The translations under genes were made by a program, and so were the position numbers. 64,000 nucleotides of DNA from Prevotellaceae bacterium MN60 (GTDB lineage: Bacteria > Bacteroidota > Bacteroidia > Bacteroidales > Bacteroidaceae): positions 124,001-188,000 of the forward strand of contig FZQZ01000002.1 in the NCBI GenBank assembly GCA_900199555.1. Reading direction: 5' to 3'. The notes beneath the pieces were generated by a model. The model worked only from the letters and a program-made list of their open reading frames with translations, ran no database searches and was not told the DNA's origin. Below are positions 53,045 to 61,474 of this stretch, piece after piece; position 1 is the first letter of the stretch, and the number at the start of each line of letters is the position of its first letter.

Positions 53045-55021
53045 ATGTACAAAAAGGAAGAATTAGAAAGGCTTTCTATCCCCGAACTCATGGAGATTGC
53101 CAGCGAGCTGGGCGTGAAAGTATCACAAAATGACGAACTGGAAAGCGTAATCTACGCTATCCTCGACAAAGCTGCCGAGAACTCTGCCGCAGGACTGCCT
53201 GCCGCAAAGCGCAAACGCACGCGTATCGCTAAGAAAGACACTAATAAGATTTATACCGTAAATGGCTCTGACGGCGAGAATCTGGATACTCAGAATCAGA
53301 AGAAAAAGGCAGAGAAAAAGCCTACCATCGATAGTCTGTTTGCAGAGCAAGATGCTGAACAGGCTGCAACAGATAATACTCAGGAAGAAACAGCTGCAAA
53401 AGAAACAACTGCGCCAAAAGCTGCCCAAGAGGCTGAGAAACCCGCGCCTAAGAAGCGTGGACGCAAGTCGAAGAAGGAACTCGAAGAGATTGCTGCTGCA
53501 GAAGCTGCCAAGGCTGCTGCCACCGAGCTGGCTGCAGAAGAGCCTGCAGAAGCCACTTCACCCATCGACGAGGAGCCTGCTGTACCCGAGGCAGCAGAGG
53601 ATACACAAGAAGAGCCTTTACAGGAGAACCTGATTAGCCAACTTCAAGAGAAAATGGCTCAGCATAGTCAAGAGAATGCTCCTGCTGAAGATGCTCCAAA
53701 CCTTGATGGTGTTTGGGAGGGTGACCCAGGTGATGGCACCGACTTCATCCCTGTTGTTGATCTGCCCATCGAAGACCAGGCAGCAATTCCTTCACTCGAC
53801 ATTTTCGACCGTCCTATGACACAGCAGTTGTCTAAGGAAACTATTGACAATAGACCTCAGCCTATGGACAATAGTTCACGTGATAGCGAGAAATATGACT
53901 TTGCTGACCTGATTGACGGTAATGGTGTGTTAGAGATTCTGCAAGATGGTTACGGATTCCTGCGTAGCAGCGACTATAACTACTTGTCTTCACCCGACGA
54001 TATTTATGTGTCTCCACAGCAGATTAAGCGCTGGAGCTTAAAGACTGGTGATGTTGTAGATTGCACCGTACGTCCTCCTCACGACAATGAGAAGTACTTT
54101 GCACTGAGCAATGTGAAGACCATCAACGGTCGTCTGCCTCACGAAGTACGCGACCGCGTTAGCTTCGAACATCTGACACCGCTGTTCCCAGAGGAGAAAT
54201 TCACACTCTGCAACAATCCTGCCACCACCAATCCTAGCGTACGCATCGTAGACCTGTTTGCTCCTATCGGTAAAGGTCAGCGTGCACTGATTGTAGCCCA
54301 GCCAAAGACGGGTAAGACTATCCTGATGAAGGATATCGCTAATGCCATTGCAGCCAACCATCCTGAGGCATATATCATGATGCTACTCATCGATGAGCGC
54401 CCTGAGGAGGTAACAGACATGGCTCGCACCGTTAACGCAGAGGTTATCGCCTCTACCTTCGACGAGCCAGCTGATCGTCACGTAAAGATTGCAGGCATCG
54501 TACTGGAGAAGGCAAAGCGCATGGTAGAGTGTGGTCACGATGTAGTTATCTTCCTCGATTCTATCACTCGTCTGGCTCGTGCATATAACACCGTAAGTCC
54601 AGCCTCTGGTAAGGTGCTGACGGGTGGTGTTGATGCCAACGCTCTGCAGAAACCTAAGCGATTCTTCGGTGCTGCGCGTAATATTGAGAATGGTGGCTCA
54701 CTGACCATCATCGCAACGGCTCTTACCGATACTGGTTCAAAGATGGACGAGGTTATCTTCGAGGAATTCAAGGGTACGGGTAACTCTGAGTTGCAGCTCG
54801 ACCGTATGCTTGCCAACAAGCGTGTATTCCCAGCAGTTAATCTGGTACAGTCTTCTACTCGTCGTGATGATCTGCTGCAGGATCAGACCACACTGAACCG
54901 CATGTGGATTATCCGCAAGTTTATCGCTGAGATGAATCCTATCGAGGCAATGAACACCGTACGTGACCGCTTGGTACAGACTCACTCTAACGAGGAGTTC
55001 TTGCTGGCGATGAACGGATAA
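53045..55021 (+). CDS. rho: Transcription termination factor Rho
   Basis: 658 residues, much longer than E. coli Rho (419). After the N-terminal helical part comes a Glu/Ala/Lys-rich, low-complexity insertion (about 45-285), a known feature of Bacteroidetes Rho. Then follow the cold-shock-type RNA-binding domain ([13 protein letters not shown]) and the ATPase with Walker [19 protein letters not shown] and the Q- and R-loop regions. Rho ends transcription by pulling RNA through its hexamer. Single gene with its own promoter. Confidence 0.97.
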   Translation: MYKKEELERLSIPELMEIASELGVKVSQNDELESVIYAILDKAAENSAAGLPAAKRKRTRIAKKDTNKIYTVNGSDGENLDTQNQKKKAEKKPTIDSLFAEQDAEQAATDNTQEETAAKETTAPKAAQEAEKPAPKKRGRKSKKELEEIAAAEAAKAAATELAAEEPAEATSPIDEEPAVPEAAEDTQEEPLQENLISQLQEKMAQHSQENAPAEDAPNLDGVWEGDPGDGTDFIPVVDLPIEDQAAIPSLDIFDRPMTQQLSKETIDNRPQPMDNSSRDSEKYDFADLIDGNGVLEILQDGYGFLRSSDYNYLSSPDDIYVSPQQIKRWSLKTGDVVDCTVRPPHDNEKYFALSNVKTINGRLPHEVRDRVSFEHLTPLFPEEKFTLCNNPATTNPSVRIVDLFAPIGKGQRALIVAQPKTGKTILMKDIANAIAANHPEAYIMMLLIDERPEEVTDMARTVNAEVIASTFDEPADRHVKIAGIVLEKAKRMVECGHDVVIFLDSITRLARAYNTVSPASGKVLTGGVDANALQKPKRFFGAARNIENGGSLTIIATALTDTGSKMDEVIFEEFKGTGNSELQLDRMLANKRVFPAVNLVQSSTRRDDLLQDQTTLNRMWIIRKFIAEMNPIEAMNTVRDRLVQTHSNEEFLLAMNG

Positions 55022-55050
55022 AGAACCTACCCCACCCCCACCCGAATGCA

Positions 55051-55078
55051 TCGCCACACTTTGCACCTTTAGGTCAAA
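55051..55078. repeat. Dispersed repeat, copy 2
   Basis: TCGCCACACTTTGCACCTTT followed by AGGTCAAA. Close to the complement of 51142-51165. Confidence 0.6.
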
Positions 55079-55120
55079 GAAGGGAGGGGAGCTTGAAAGA
55101 TAGTTGAGGGGCAGAAAAAA

Positions 55121-55148
55121 ATGTTCAATGTTCAATGTTCAATGATTG
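55121..55148. repeat. Heptamer array A5 (ATGTTCA x3) at the rsmG start
   Basis: ATG codons occur at 55121, 55128, 55135 and 55142, seven bases apart, so all three frames get a start codon. The first and last are in the rsmG frame. Confidence 0.88.
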
Positions 55149-55765
55149 AAATTATACAGAAATATTTCCCCAATCTTAGCGTCGAGCAACAGCGTCAATT
55201 CGCTGCGCTCGACGCTTTGTATCGTGACTGGAATGCGAAGATTAATGTCATCTCTCGCAAAGATATAGACAACCTCTATGAGCACCACGTACTCCACTCG
55301 CTGGGCATCGCAAAGATGGCGAACTTCAAGCCTGGCACAAAGATTCTGGACTTTGGCACTGGTGGCGGATTTCCAGGTATTCCCTTGGCTATTCTCTTCC
55401 CTGAGTGTGAGTTCAAATTAATTGACGGTACGGGAAAGAAGATTCGTGTTGCCCAAGAGGTATGTAATGCCATCGGACTGAAGAATTGTCACCCAGAGCA
55501 TCTGCGGGGCGAAGAAGAGAAAGGAAAGTATGACTTTGTGGTAAGTCGCGCGGTGATGCCACTGCCCGACTTGGTTAAGATAGTAAAAAAGAATATTGCC
55601 AAAGAGCAGCGCAACGCACTGCCCAATGGCATATTATGTTTGAAAGGTGGCGATCTGCAAGCAGAATTGCAGCCCTACCACCACATTGTTGACAGTCTTG
55701 ATCTCAGCCAGCCTTTCGAGGAGGACTGGTTCAAGGAGAAATACGTTATCTATCTGCCACTATAA
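55142..55765 (+). CDS. rsmG: 16S rRNA G527 N7-methyltransferase
   Basis: 207 residues from the ATG at 55142 (MIEIIQKYFPNLS), which fits family starts; the in-frame ATG at 55121 would add seven residues coming only from the repeat. SAM-binding motif ILDFGTGGGFPGIPLA and VVSRAVMPLPDLV are those of RsmG (GidB). It methylates G527 of 16S rRNA. It follows rho after 120 bp. Confidence 0.94.
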   Translation: MIEIIQKYFPNLSVEQQRQFAALDALYRDWNAKINVISRKDIDNLYEHHVLHSLGIAKMANFKPGTKILDFGTGGGFPGIPLAILFPECEFKLIDGTGKKIRVAQEVCNAIGLKNCHPEHLRGEEEKGKYDFVVSRAVMPLPDLVKIVKKNIAKEQRNALPNGILCLKGGDLQAELQPYHHIVDSLDLSQPFEEDWFKEKYVIYLPL

Positions 55766-56473
55766 TCAGACGAGCGAGAAGGCAACATCCATCATGTGGG
55801 TAAAGTTGTTCTGACGCTCTTCTGCTGTGGTAGCCTCGCCCGTAAGGATGTGGTCAGAGATGGTAACGATACCCAAGGCGCGATTGCCAGAGCGGGCAGC
55901 ATTCATATAGAGGGCAGCAATCTCCATCTCAACAGCCAGCACACCCATATTCATCCACTTGTCGTTATGGGGATTCTCGCTGTAGAACATATCTGAAGAA
56001 AGCACATTGCCTACCTTATAGCGATAGCCCAGCTTCTCGCAAGAGTCGGCAGCACCACGAACCAAATCGAAAGTACCAATGGCAGCGAAATCGCCAGGAA
56101 TCTCAAACTGAGAGGCAAAATTGCTGTTGGTGCAGGCTGCCTGAGCAATGCAGAGGTCGCCAATATGCATATCGTGACTGATAGAACCAGCAGAACCCAC
56201 GCGGATAATGGTCTTCACACCATAGAAGTTGTAAAGCTCATAGGTATAGATACCGATAGACGCCATACCCATTCCGTGGCCCATCACGCTGACGCGCTTG
56301 CCCTTATAGGTGCCAGTATAGCCCAGCATGCCACGGACATTATTGAAGAGTACAGGATTCTCCAGATACTTCTCTGCCATGAGTTTCACACGCAGCGGGT
56401 CGCCCGCCATAATAACAGTCTCGGCGATGTCGCCGTACTGAGCCCCGATGTGGGGAGTTGGAGTATTTTTCAT
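55766..56473 (-). CDS. deoD: Purine nucleoside phosphorylase, DeoD type
   Basis: 235 residues of the trimeric/hexameric NP-I family. The phosphate site motif GDPLRVKLMAEK and the purine-site segments VGSAGSIS and SSDMFYSENP are present, with EMEIAALY and SDHILTGE near the end. It splits purine (deoxy)nucleosides with phosphate for salvage. It is convergent with rsmG and the two stop codons abut. Confidence 0.95.
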   Translation of the reverse strand: MKNTPTPHIGAQYGDIAETVIMAGDPLRVKLMAEKYLENPVLFNNVRGMLGYTGTYKGKRVSVMGHGMGMASIGIYTYELYNFYGVKTIIRVGSAGSISHDMHIGDLCIAQAACTNSNFASQFEIPGDFAAIGTFDLVRGAADSCEKLGYRYKVGNVLSSDMFYSENPHNDKWMNMGVLAVEMEIAALYMNAARSGNRALGIVTISDHILTGEATTAEERQNNFTHMMDVAFSLV

Positions 56474-56508
56474 AAGCTATAAATTTAGATAGTTTGTAAC
56501 TTCTGATG

Positions 56509-56516
56509 CAAAGATA
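56509..56516 (-). promoter_or_regulatory. -7 element of deoD
   Basis: TATCTTTG on the minus strand, 35 bp from the ATG. Confidence 0.7.
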
Positions 56517-56563
56517 GCAAATTCTTTTGAAAGAGAGATAGGAAAAACCAATAAAATATTACG

Positions 56564-57307
56564 ATGACAAAAAAGCAACGCTACGAAACGATTCTCAACT
56601 ACTTCCGTCAGGAGATGCCTGAGGTGCAAACCGAACTAGAGTTTGGTAGCATCTTTCAGTTATTAGTGGCTGTGGTGCTGAGTGCACAATGTACTGACAA
56701 GCGCATCAACCAAGTAACGCCAGCACTGTTTCGTCAATATCCTGATGCCCAGACTATGGCAAAGGCTGAGGTTGATGAGGTATTGGAATATATCAAGAGT
56801 GTATCCTACCCTAACGCAAAGGCTGCACATCTGGTACAGATGGCACGAATGCTGGTAGAACGCCATCATGGTGAAGTGCCTTCAGACATGAATCAGCTTC
56901 TCGACTTGCCTGGTGTGGGACGAAAGACAGCCAATGTTATCCAGTCGGTAGCCTTTGGCAAGTCTGCCATGGCTGTTGATACCCATGTATTCCGCGTGAG
57001 TCATCGTTTGGGATTAGTAGCAGACAAAGCTGATACGCCATTGAAGGTAGAACAGGAACTGGTAAAAAATATACCCGCGGAAGATATTCCACGGGCACAT
57101 CATTGGTTATTGCTTCACGGGCGCTACGTTTGCACATCGCGCAAACCTCACTGTGAGCGTTGCGACCTAAGGACTATTTGCCCTTCTGCCAGCCATTCTG
57201 CCAGCCATTCTGCCAGCCATTCTGCCAACCGCCACGCGGGGCGCCACGCTGCCAGCCACGCTGCCATCCCTTCATCATCTCACGATGAAAATTGTTCTCT
57301 GCCTTGA
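56564..57307 (+). CDS. nth: Endonuclease III with repeat-derived C-terminal tail
   Basis: 247 residues. The helix-hairpin-helix [11 protein letters not shown] with catalytic Lys, catalytic Asp in VDTHVFRV and the iron-sulfur Cys pattern C-x6-C-x2-C-x5-C (CTSRKPHCERCDLRTIC) are complete. It removes oxidised pyrimidines. The last 35 residues (Ser/His/Ala repeats) are not part of the family. They arise because the frame runs 134 bp into the convergent gene at 57174 through its 12-bp repeats. Confidence 0.94.
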   Translation: MTKKQRYETILNYFRQEMPEVQTELEFGSIFQLLVAVVLSAQCTDKRINQVTPALFRQYPDAQTMAKAEVDEVLEYIKSVSYPNAKAAHLVQMARMLVERHHGEVPSDMNQLLDLPGVGRKTANVIQSVAFGKSAMAVDTHVFRVSHRLGLVADKADTPLKVEQELVKNIPAEDIPRAHHWLLLHGRYVCTSRKPHCERCDLRTICPSASHSASHSASHSANRHAGRHAASHAAIPSSSHDENCSLP

Positions 57308-57668
57308 TAATTTCATAGACCTTTGCGGCAGAAACAACTTGTATCATCTTCTTGTGATAGGTAACGTCTAACTGACGTAGTTCCAGATTCAGCTTGTCGT
57401 ACTCTATGATAGCCTTTTTGCATGCAGCATCACCAACGGGCTTACTCATGCCCATCTTGCGAATCTTATCATAGACAACACGCTGTTTCTCACGCATCTC
57501 ACGGAACACAGGATACACTTTGTCAGCTTCCTGCGACGTAAGACCGGCTTCCTTTGAAATGTAAGCTTTCAAGTCAGCCTCAAATTTCTCGGGTGAAAAC
57601 TTCTCCTGTGCTGCCATCGTTATGGTCAGCATCAAGAGCAGGCTCATCATTACAAACTTTTTCATCAT
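57174..57668 (-). CDS. Secreted helical protein with GWQN repeats
   Basis: 164 residues. The signal peptide (about 1-20) ends MAAQ. A helical body (25-130) with charged heptads resembles small periplasmic stress proteins of the Spy/CpxP kind. The tail consists of GWQR and GWQN repeats (about 134-164) coded by near-identical 12-bp units. It follows the short membrane gene after 23 bp and is in the ECF sigma operon. The tail overlaps the 3' end of nth on the other strand. Confidence 0.8.
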   Translation of the reverse strand: MMKKFVMMSLLLMLTITMAAQEKFSPEKFEADLKAYISKEAGLTSQEADKVYPVFREMREKQRVVYDKIRKMGMSKPVGDAACKKAIIEYDKLNLELRQLDVTYHKKMIQVVSAAKVYEIIKAENNFHREMMKGWQRGWQRGAPRGGWQNGWQNGWQNGWQKGK

Positions 57669-57691
57669 CGTGCAAAGTTTTTTAGAAGACC

Positions 57692-58027
57692 TTACTCCTC
57701 TGCCAGCAACTGGTAGATATCTGCATTGTCCAGCATAGCATAGTCAACAGCCTCGTCGATGTAACTCTCTGAAACTGCAACCTGCTGCTGCTGATCCTCC
57801 TGATGGAAAAGGAAGGAGACACCCAACACAACCAAGGCAGCTACACATGCGGCAGCATATAGCCAACGGCGAGTAGATATTGATATCTTGCGCGCTACTG
57901 GAGCCTGCTCAGGCAACTGGGCCATCATGCGCGTCGCGAACTGGTCGAAGTACCCATCTGGCACACGGAAGTGGTTCTCCTGCCCGACTCTCTCTCTAAG
58001 GTATTTTTCTTCGTTAGTCATTGACAT
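57692..58027 (-). CDS. Short membrane protein, possible anti-sigma factor
   Basis: 111 residues. A cytosolic N-terminal part (1-50, with FRVPDGYFDQFATRMMAQL) is followed by one membrane helix (about 55-73) and an acidic outer tail. Its place directly behind an ECF sigma gene, and the single membrane helix, fit an anti-sigma factor. It lacks the usual anti-sigma zinc motif, so this is by position only. An ECF-type promoter lies just upstream at 58046. An alternative ATG is at 58021. Confidence 0.75.
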   Translation of the reverse strand: MSMTNEEKYLRERVGQENHFRVPDGYFDQFATRMMAQLPEQAPVARKISISTRRWLYAAACVAALVVLGVSFLFHQEDQQQQVAVSESYIDEAVDYAMLDNADIYQLLAEE

Positions 58028-58045
58028 ACTCCTCTTTTTTTAGTA

Positions 58046-58072
58046 TTTGACGTATAATCATTCAAAAAGTTT
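58046..58072 (-). promoter_or_regulatory. ECF sigma-type promoter inside the sigma-factor operon
   Basis: On the minus strand AAACTTTTTG (58063-58072), 10 bp, CGTCAAA (58046-58052). The first box overlaps the stop codon of the sigma gene. It would drive the putative anti-sigma factor and the GWQN protein. Confidence 0.75.
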
Positions 58073-58622
58073 AATCGTGCGACTTAAAAAATTCAGAAAT
58101 CTTCTTAACCGCAATATGATACGATGCTTTCAGTGCTCCTTCAGAGGTATGTAGAAGCTCGCTGATATCGCTATATTTCATCTCGTCAAAGTAGCGCAGA
58201 TTGAATACCATGCGCTGTACTTCGGGCAAGTGTGAGATAGCTTCCTGCAACAAGGCTGCTGTTTCATCACCATCGAAATAGCGGTCTGCCATCAACGACT
58301 GCGAAACGCCCTGCGTCACATCGTCAGTACTTATCACATGCTGATTCTTCTTGCGACGGATAAAGTCAAGACTCTCATTCACAGCTATACGATAGAGCCA
58401 CGTGGAAATCTTTGACTCGCGATTAAAGTCGTTTAGATGCGACCATGCTTTCAGAAACACATTCTGCATGATATCGTCAGCGTCGTCATGATTGAGCACC
58501 ATACGACGCACCTGCCAATATAGCGGTTCACTATATTCGCGCACCAACCGTTCAAAGGCCACTCGTTGGGTCTTAGGGTCGGATAGTTGCTGCATTAACA
58601 ATTGTTCGTCGTTCTTCGTCAT
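58071..58622 (-). CDS. ECF-family RNA polymerase sigma factor
   Basis: 183 residues. Region 2 (YWQVRRMVLNHDDADDIMQNVFLKAW) and region 4 (LPEVQRMVFNLRYFDEMKYSDISELLHTSEGALK) are typical of RpoE-like sigma factors. Its ATG overlaps the stop of the L,D-transpeptidase gene by 4 bp, so cell-wall repair and sigma activity are linked by position. Two ECF-type promoters in the window are its predicted targets. Confidence 0.95.
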   Translation of the reverse strand: MTKNDEQLLMQQLSDPKTQRVAFERLVREYSEPLYWQVRRMVLNHDDADDIMQNVFLKAWSHLNDFNRESKISTWLYRIAVNESLDFIRRKKNQHVISTDDVTQGVSQSLMADRYFDGDETAALLQEAISHLPEVQRMVFNLRYFDEMKYSDISELLHTSEGALKASYHIAVKKISEFFKSHD

Positions 58623-60217
58623 GACAAATAAGGTTGCAGATGTTGTAAGACAACACGATCATAACCATAAACATCGGGCCATGCTTGCAGTGTTCCCTGC
58701 TCATTGGGCCACAACGTATAATATATTATATAAAGAGGTACGTGAGGCTTTACAGGCACATAGCCTATCAACTTATGGTCCTCTTCACTTTGATGCGTAC
58801 GCAAATATTGGCGCCCACGGTCAGTCATTGCAGACAATCCCATTGAGATACGAATGCGGTCTAACAACCACTCGTCGGGCTTGTCTAATACAAAAGCTGC
58901 CAACTCATAAGGTTCTGCCACGCGCACACAACCATGGGAGATGGCTCGTGAGTCGCGCTGGAAAACCCATGGCGTAGATGTGTAATGCAAGAATACGGAG
59001 AATTTGTTTTTGAAGCGGAACACAATGCGTCCGAGGGAATTGTCGTCACCGCTCTGCTGGGCTACACGATATTTGCCACTAAGCAGCATGGCTTTGGTCA
59101 CCTCACCTATCTCCATCTGCTTATTCGTGGCACGTTCGTAGATATTATACTTGTTGCGCGCAAAATAGGCACTGTCGCCTACATGTCGAACCACATCTTT
59201 CTCCAGAATGCTTTGTGGAATAACCCATTGGGGATTTACCTCCATCCATTCCACCTCACTGGCCAGCAGGGGTGTCTTGGTACGCATCGCACCACATACC
59301 ACTCGCATGTGCAGTGTAGTATCTCCGCCATAGGCATAAAGATGATAAGCAGGGATATTCACAATGATGCGCTTGCCCGTCTCAGGAATAGGATGATGCA
59401 GTCGCCAACGACAGCGCTCCATGTTGCAAAGGATGCGCTGACGCTGTTCGTCGGTGGAAGCCGTCTTCAGCATACTCTTCAACTGGTCATACAATTTCCC
59501 GTGTGGTTGTATCTCTGTCAGATACTCTGCAATACTATCTTGAGTTATCTTCTGCGCCACTGTCTGATAATAACTTGCTGGCGCATAGTCCATGTCCACA
59601 TCAAACAATCCGCGATAGCGAACGATACGACGCAAGCTATCCGTCTTATCGTCGGGGTCCAGATGATTAAAGATACGATTAGGATTGATAAAACCATAGC
59701 GATGACCATAGGCATAGCGCATGCAGGCTCTAGTAAGATGAAACTCCAAGCGTGCAGCCAAGTGATTGATATCATCACTACCCTCACCTATATTCAACTG
59801 GCGCAGTTGCTGTATGTCGCGCTCAATATCAGATACACAGAAAGCATTCTCCGACATACCAATCTCGCCCACTTGATGCAGTTTTGCTAATAAAGAATCT
59901 GCCCGATGGTCCACGCCCCAACGATCTATCCATAACATAGCGGCACTTCCCTGCGTATAATAGTCACGCGTACGACGGTCTGCCTCGGTTACTACAGGAG
60001 TATGACGCGCCATCTCAGCCACCAGCTGAGCTATCTGCTGATGGTTAAAAACAAACGCAGGCGCCTTCATATCAGAAAACGCCTCCATTGTTATTTCCTT
60101 GTTCTTAAAATATGTATCCTCGCCACAGCTGGTTAGTAGCATTATGGTCAAGGAAAGTAGTCCTATTAGCGAACAGAAACTTTTCTGACTACCTTTCCAA
60201 TCTTTAAGATATAGCAA
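58619..60217 (-). CDS. Murein L,D-transpeptidase (YcbB-like lipoprotein)
   Basis: 532 residues starting at a TTG (60217). No ATG would leave a signal peptide; this start gives a basic N end, a hydrophobic run and the lipobox LLTSC. A large helical region holds a peptidoglycan-binding-like part. The YkuD catalytic motif SHGCVRV (near residue 430) has the active Cys. It forms 3-3 crosslinks in peptidoglycan. The 5' end overlaps the upstream gene by 52 bp. Confidence 0.92.
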   Translation of the reverse strand: MLYLKDWKGSQKSFCSLIGLLSLTIMLLTSCGEDTYFKNKEITMEAFSDMKAPAFVFNHQQIAQLVAEMARHTPVVTEADRRTRDYYTQGSAAMLWIDRWGVDHRADSLLAKLHQVGEIGMSENAFCVSDIERDIQQLRQLNIGEGSDDINHLAARLEFHLTRACMRYAYGHRYGFINPNRIFNHLDPDDKTDSLRRIVRYRGLFDVDMDYAPASYYQTVAQKITQDSIAEYLTEIQPHGKLYDQLKSMLKTASTDEQRQRILCNMERCRWRLHHPIPETGKRIIVNIPAYHLYAYGGDTTLHMRVVCGAMRTKTPLLASEVEWMEVNPQWVIPQSILEKDVVRHVGDSAYFARNKYNIYERATNKQMEIGEVTKAMLLSGKYRVAQQSGDDNSLGRIVFRFKNKFSVFLHYTSTPWVFQRDSRAISHGCVRVAEPYELAAFVLDKPDEWLLDRIRISMGLSAMTDRGRQYLRTHQSEEDHKLIGYVPVKPHVPLYIIYYTLWPNEQGTLQAWPDVYGYDRVVLQHLQPYLS

Positions 60218-60477
60218 CCTTTTGCAATATTTAGTTCAATCTTTTGAGTAGGGTTTTCTACCTTTACTGACATGACGCGGCGACCAGTGAGAGATACTAC
60301 TTCAAGCGTCTTACCCTGTCCGCCAACCACTGTTACCACCTGTCCATTGACGGTGATGGTGATGTCTTCATCGACAACTTCCTCGATGCCTGGAGCCACA
60401 GTTACAGCTGCTATTCCCATAGGAACAGACAGTGTCAGGCTCATCACCAAGGTAAATATAAGTAGTGGTTTCTTCAT
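60166..60477 (-). CDS. Mini protein resembling a T9SS C-terminal sorting domain
   Basis: 103 residues from the ATG at 60477. A signal peptide (1-24) is followed by a short acidic linker and a beta-sandwich-like end: LEVVSLTGRRVMSVKVEN, then an IELNIAKGCYILKI-type strand and KVSVR. This is the pattern of type IX secretion sorting domains, but there is hardly any cargo in front of it. It may be a small exported protein, or a remnant. It is the first gene before the L,D-transpeptidase, which it overlaps by 52 bp. Confidence 0.72.
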   Translation of the reverse strand: MKKPLLIFTLVMSLTLSVPMGIAAVTVAPGIEEVVDEDITITVNGQVVTVVGGQGKTLEVVSLTGRRVMSVKVENPTQKIELNIAKGCYILKIGKVVRKVSVR

Positions 60478-60500
60478 ACGCAGCATATATATATTTGCCG

Positions 60501-60508
60501 CAAAGTTA
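60501..60508 (-). promoter_or_regulatory. -7 element of the 60166-58071 operon
   Basis: TAACTTTG on the minus strand, 23 bp from the ATG at 60477. It may drive the mini protein, L,D-transpeptidase and ECF sigma genes. Confidence 0.65.
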
Positions 60509-60554
60509 TAAATTCTCTGCGAAAAATCCAAATTTTCAGCAAAAAAAATAACAA

Positions 60555-61469
60555 TTATACGTCAAAAACATCCATTTCGTTAGTCAAACGGGTATTTTCA
60601 AACACCTCACGAGCCTCGTTTAACAATACTTCCTCGCGTTCATAGCGCGATGAATAATGGCCTAACAGCAATTGTCCCACCCCTGCCTCTCGGGCCACCA
60701 ATGCAGCCTGGCGGGCTGTAGAGTGATTATATTTTTCTGCCATCTGTAGGTTATCCTCACCATAGGTACTCTCATGATAAAGGGTACTTACCCCTTTAAG
60801 ACGCTCATATAGTGTCGGGATATAGCGGGTATCGCTGCAATAGGCATAGCTACGCGGGGTATCCGCAGGCTCTGTCAGTTTGCTGTTAGGTATCACCTCA
60901 CCATCGGGAGTGGTCCAATCGGCACCCGCCTTGATATTATTAAACTGACTGATAGGTATCTCATAGAAGTCTGTCATATCACGACGAATATGAGCCAGCG
61001 ATGGTTTCTCACGGAACAGGTACCCGCAACAATGCACACGATGCTGTAATGGTATCGTTTCCACTGTTAGCGAGCGATCCTCATATATGACCTGTTGTTT
61101 GGTGGTATCTACAGCCTTGAATTCTACTTCATAATCCAAGTCACGACAGAAGAAATCTATCTGTCTCTGCAGAATATCGGCTAATTCTGCCGGAGCATAT
61201 ACTGTCAACTTAGCCGTACGCCCTAAGAGTCCGAAAGTGCTCAGCATACCTATCAGTCCGAAACAGTGATCGCCATGCAGATGAGTCACGAATACTGCAC
61301 TAATCTTCGTAAAGCGCAGTCGTGACCTACGCAACTGTATCTGCGTACCCTCGCCACAATCTACAAGAAACAACTTGCCACGCACCTCCACCACCTGTGC
61401 CGATGGGAAATGCTTCAGTGTGGGCAATGCACTGCCACAGCCTAAGATATGTACTCTAAATGGTTCCAA
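60555..61469 (-). CDS. rnz: Ribonuclease Z
   Basis: 304 residues starting with TTG at 61469 (MEPFRVHILGCGSALPT), which matches the normal start of the family; no suitable ATG exists. The metal motif THLHGDH (62-68) and further His/Asp ligands (SDTRY, HSTARQAA) are present. It trims the 3' ends of tRNA precursors. It follows the lipoprotein gene after 5 bp. Confidence 0.95.
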   Translation of the reverse strand: MEPFRVHILGCGSALPTLKHFPSAQVVEVRGKLFLVDCGEGTQIQLRRSRLRFTKISAVFVTHLHGDHCFGLIGMLSTFGLLGRTAKLTVYAPAELADILQRQIDFFCRDLDYEVEFKAVDTTKQQVIYEDRSLTVETIPLQHRVHCCGYLFREKPSLAHIRRDMTDFYEIPISQFNNIKAGADWTTPDGEVIPNSKLTEPADTPRSYAYCSDTRYIPTLYERLKGVSTLYHESTYGEDNLQMAEKYNHSTARQAALVAREAGVGQLLLGHYSSRYEREEVLLNEAREVFENTRLTNEMDVFDV

Positions 61470-61474
61470 GGCGC

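Noticed and set aside
60550-60575. A third ECF-type promoter because of TACGTC followed by AAAAA
   Set aside because: The AAACTTTTTG box is absent at the required distance.
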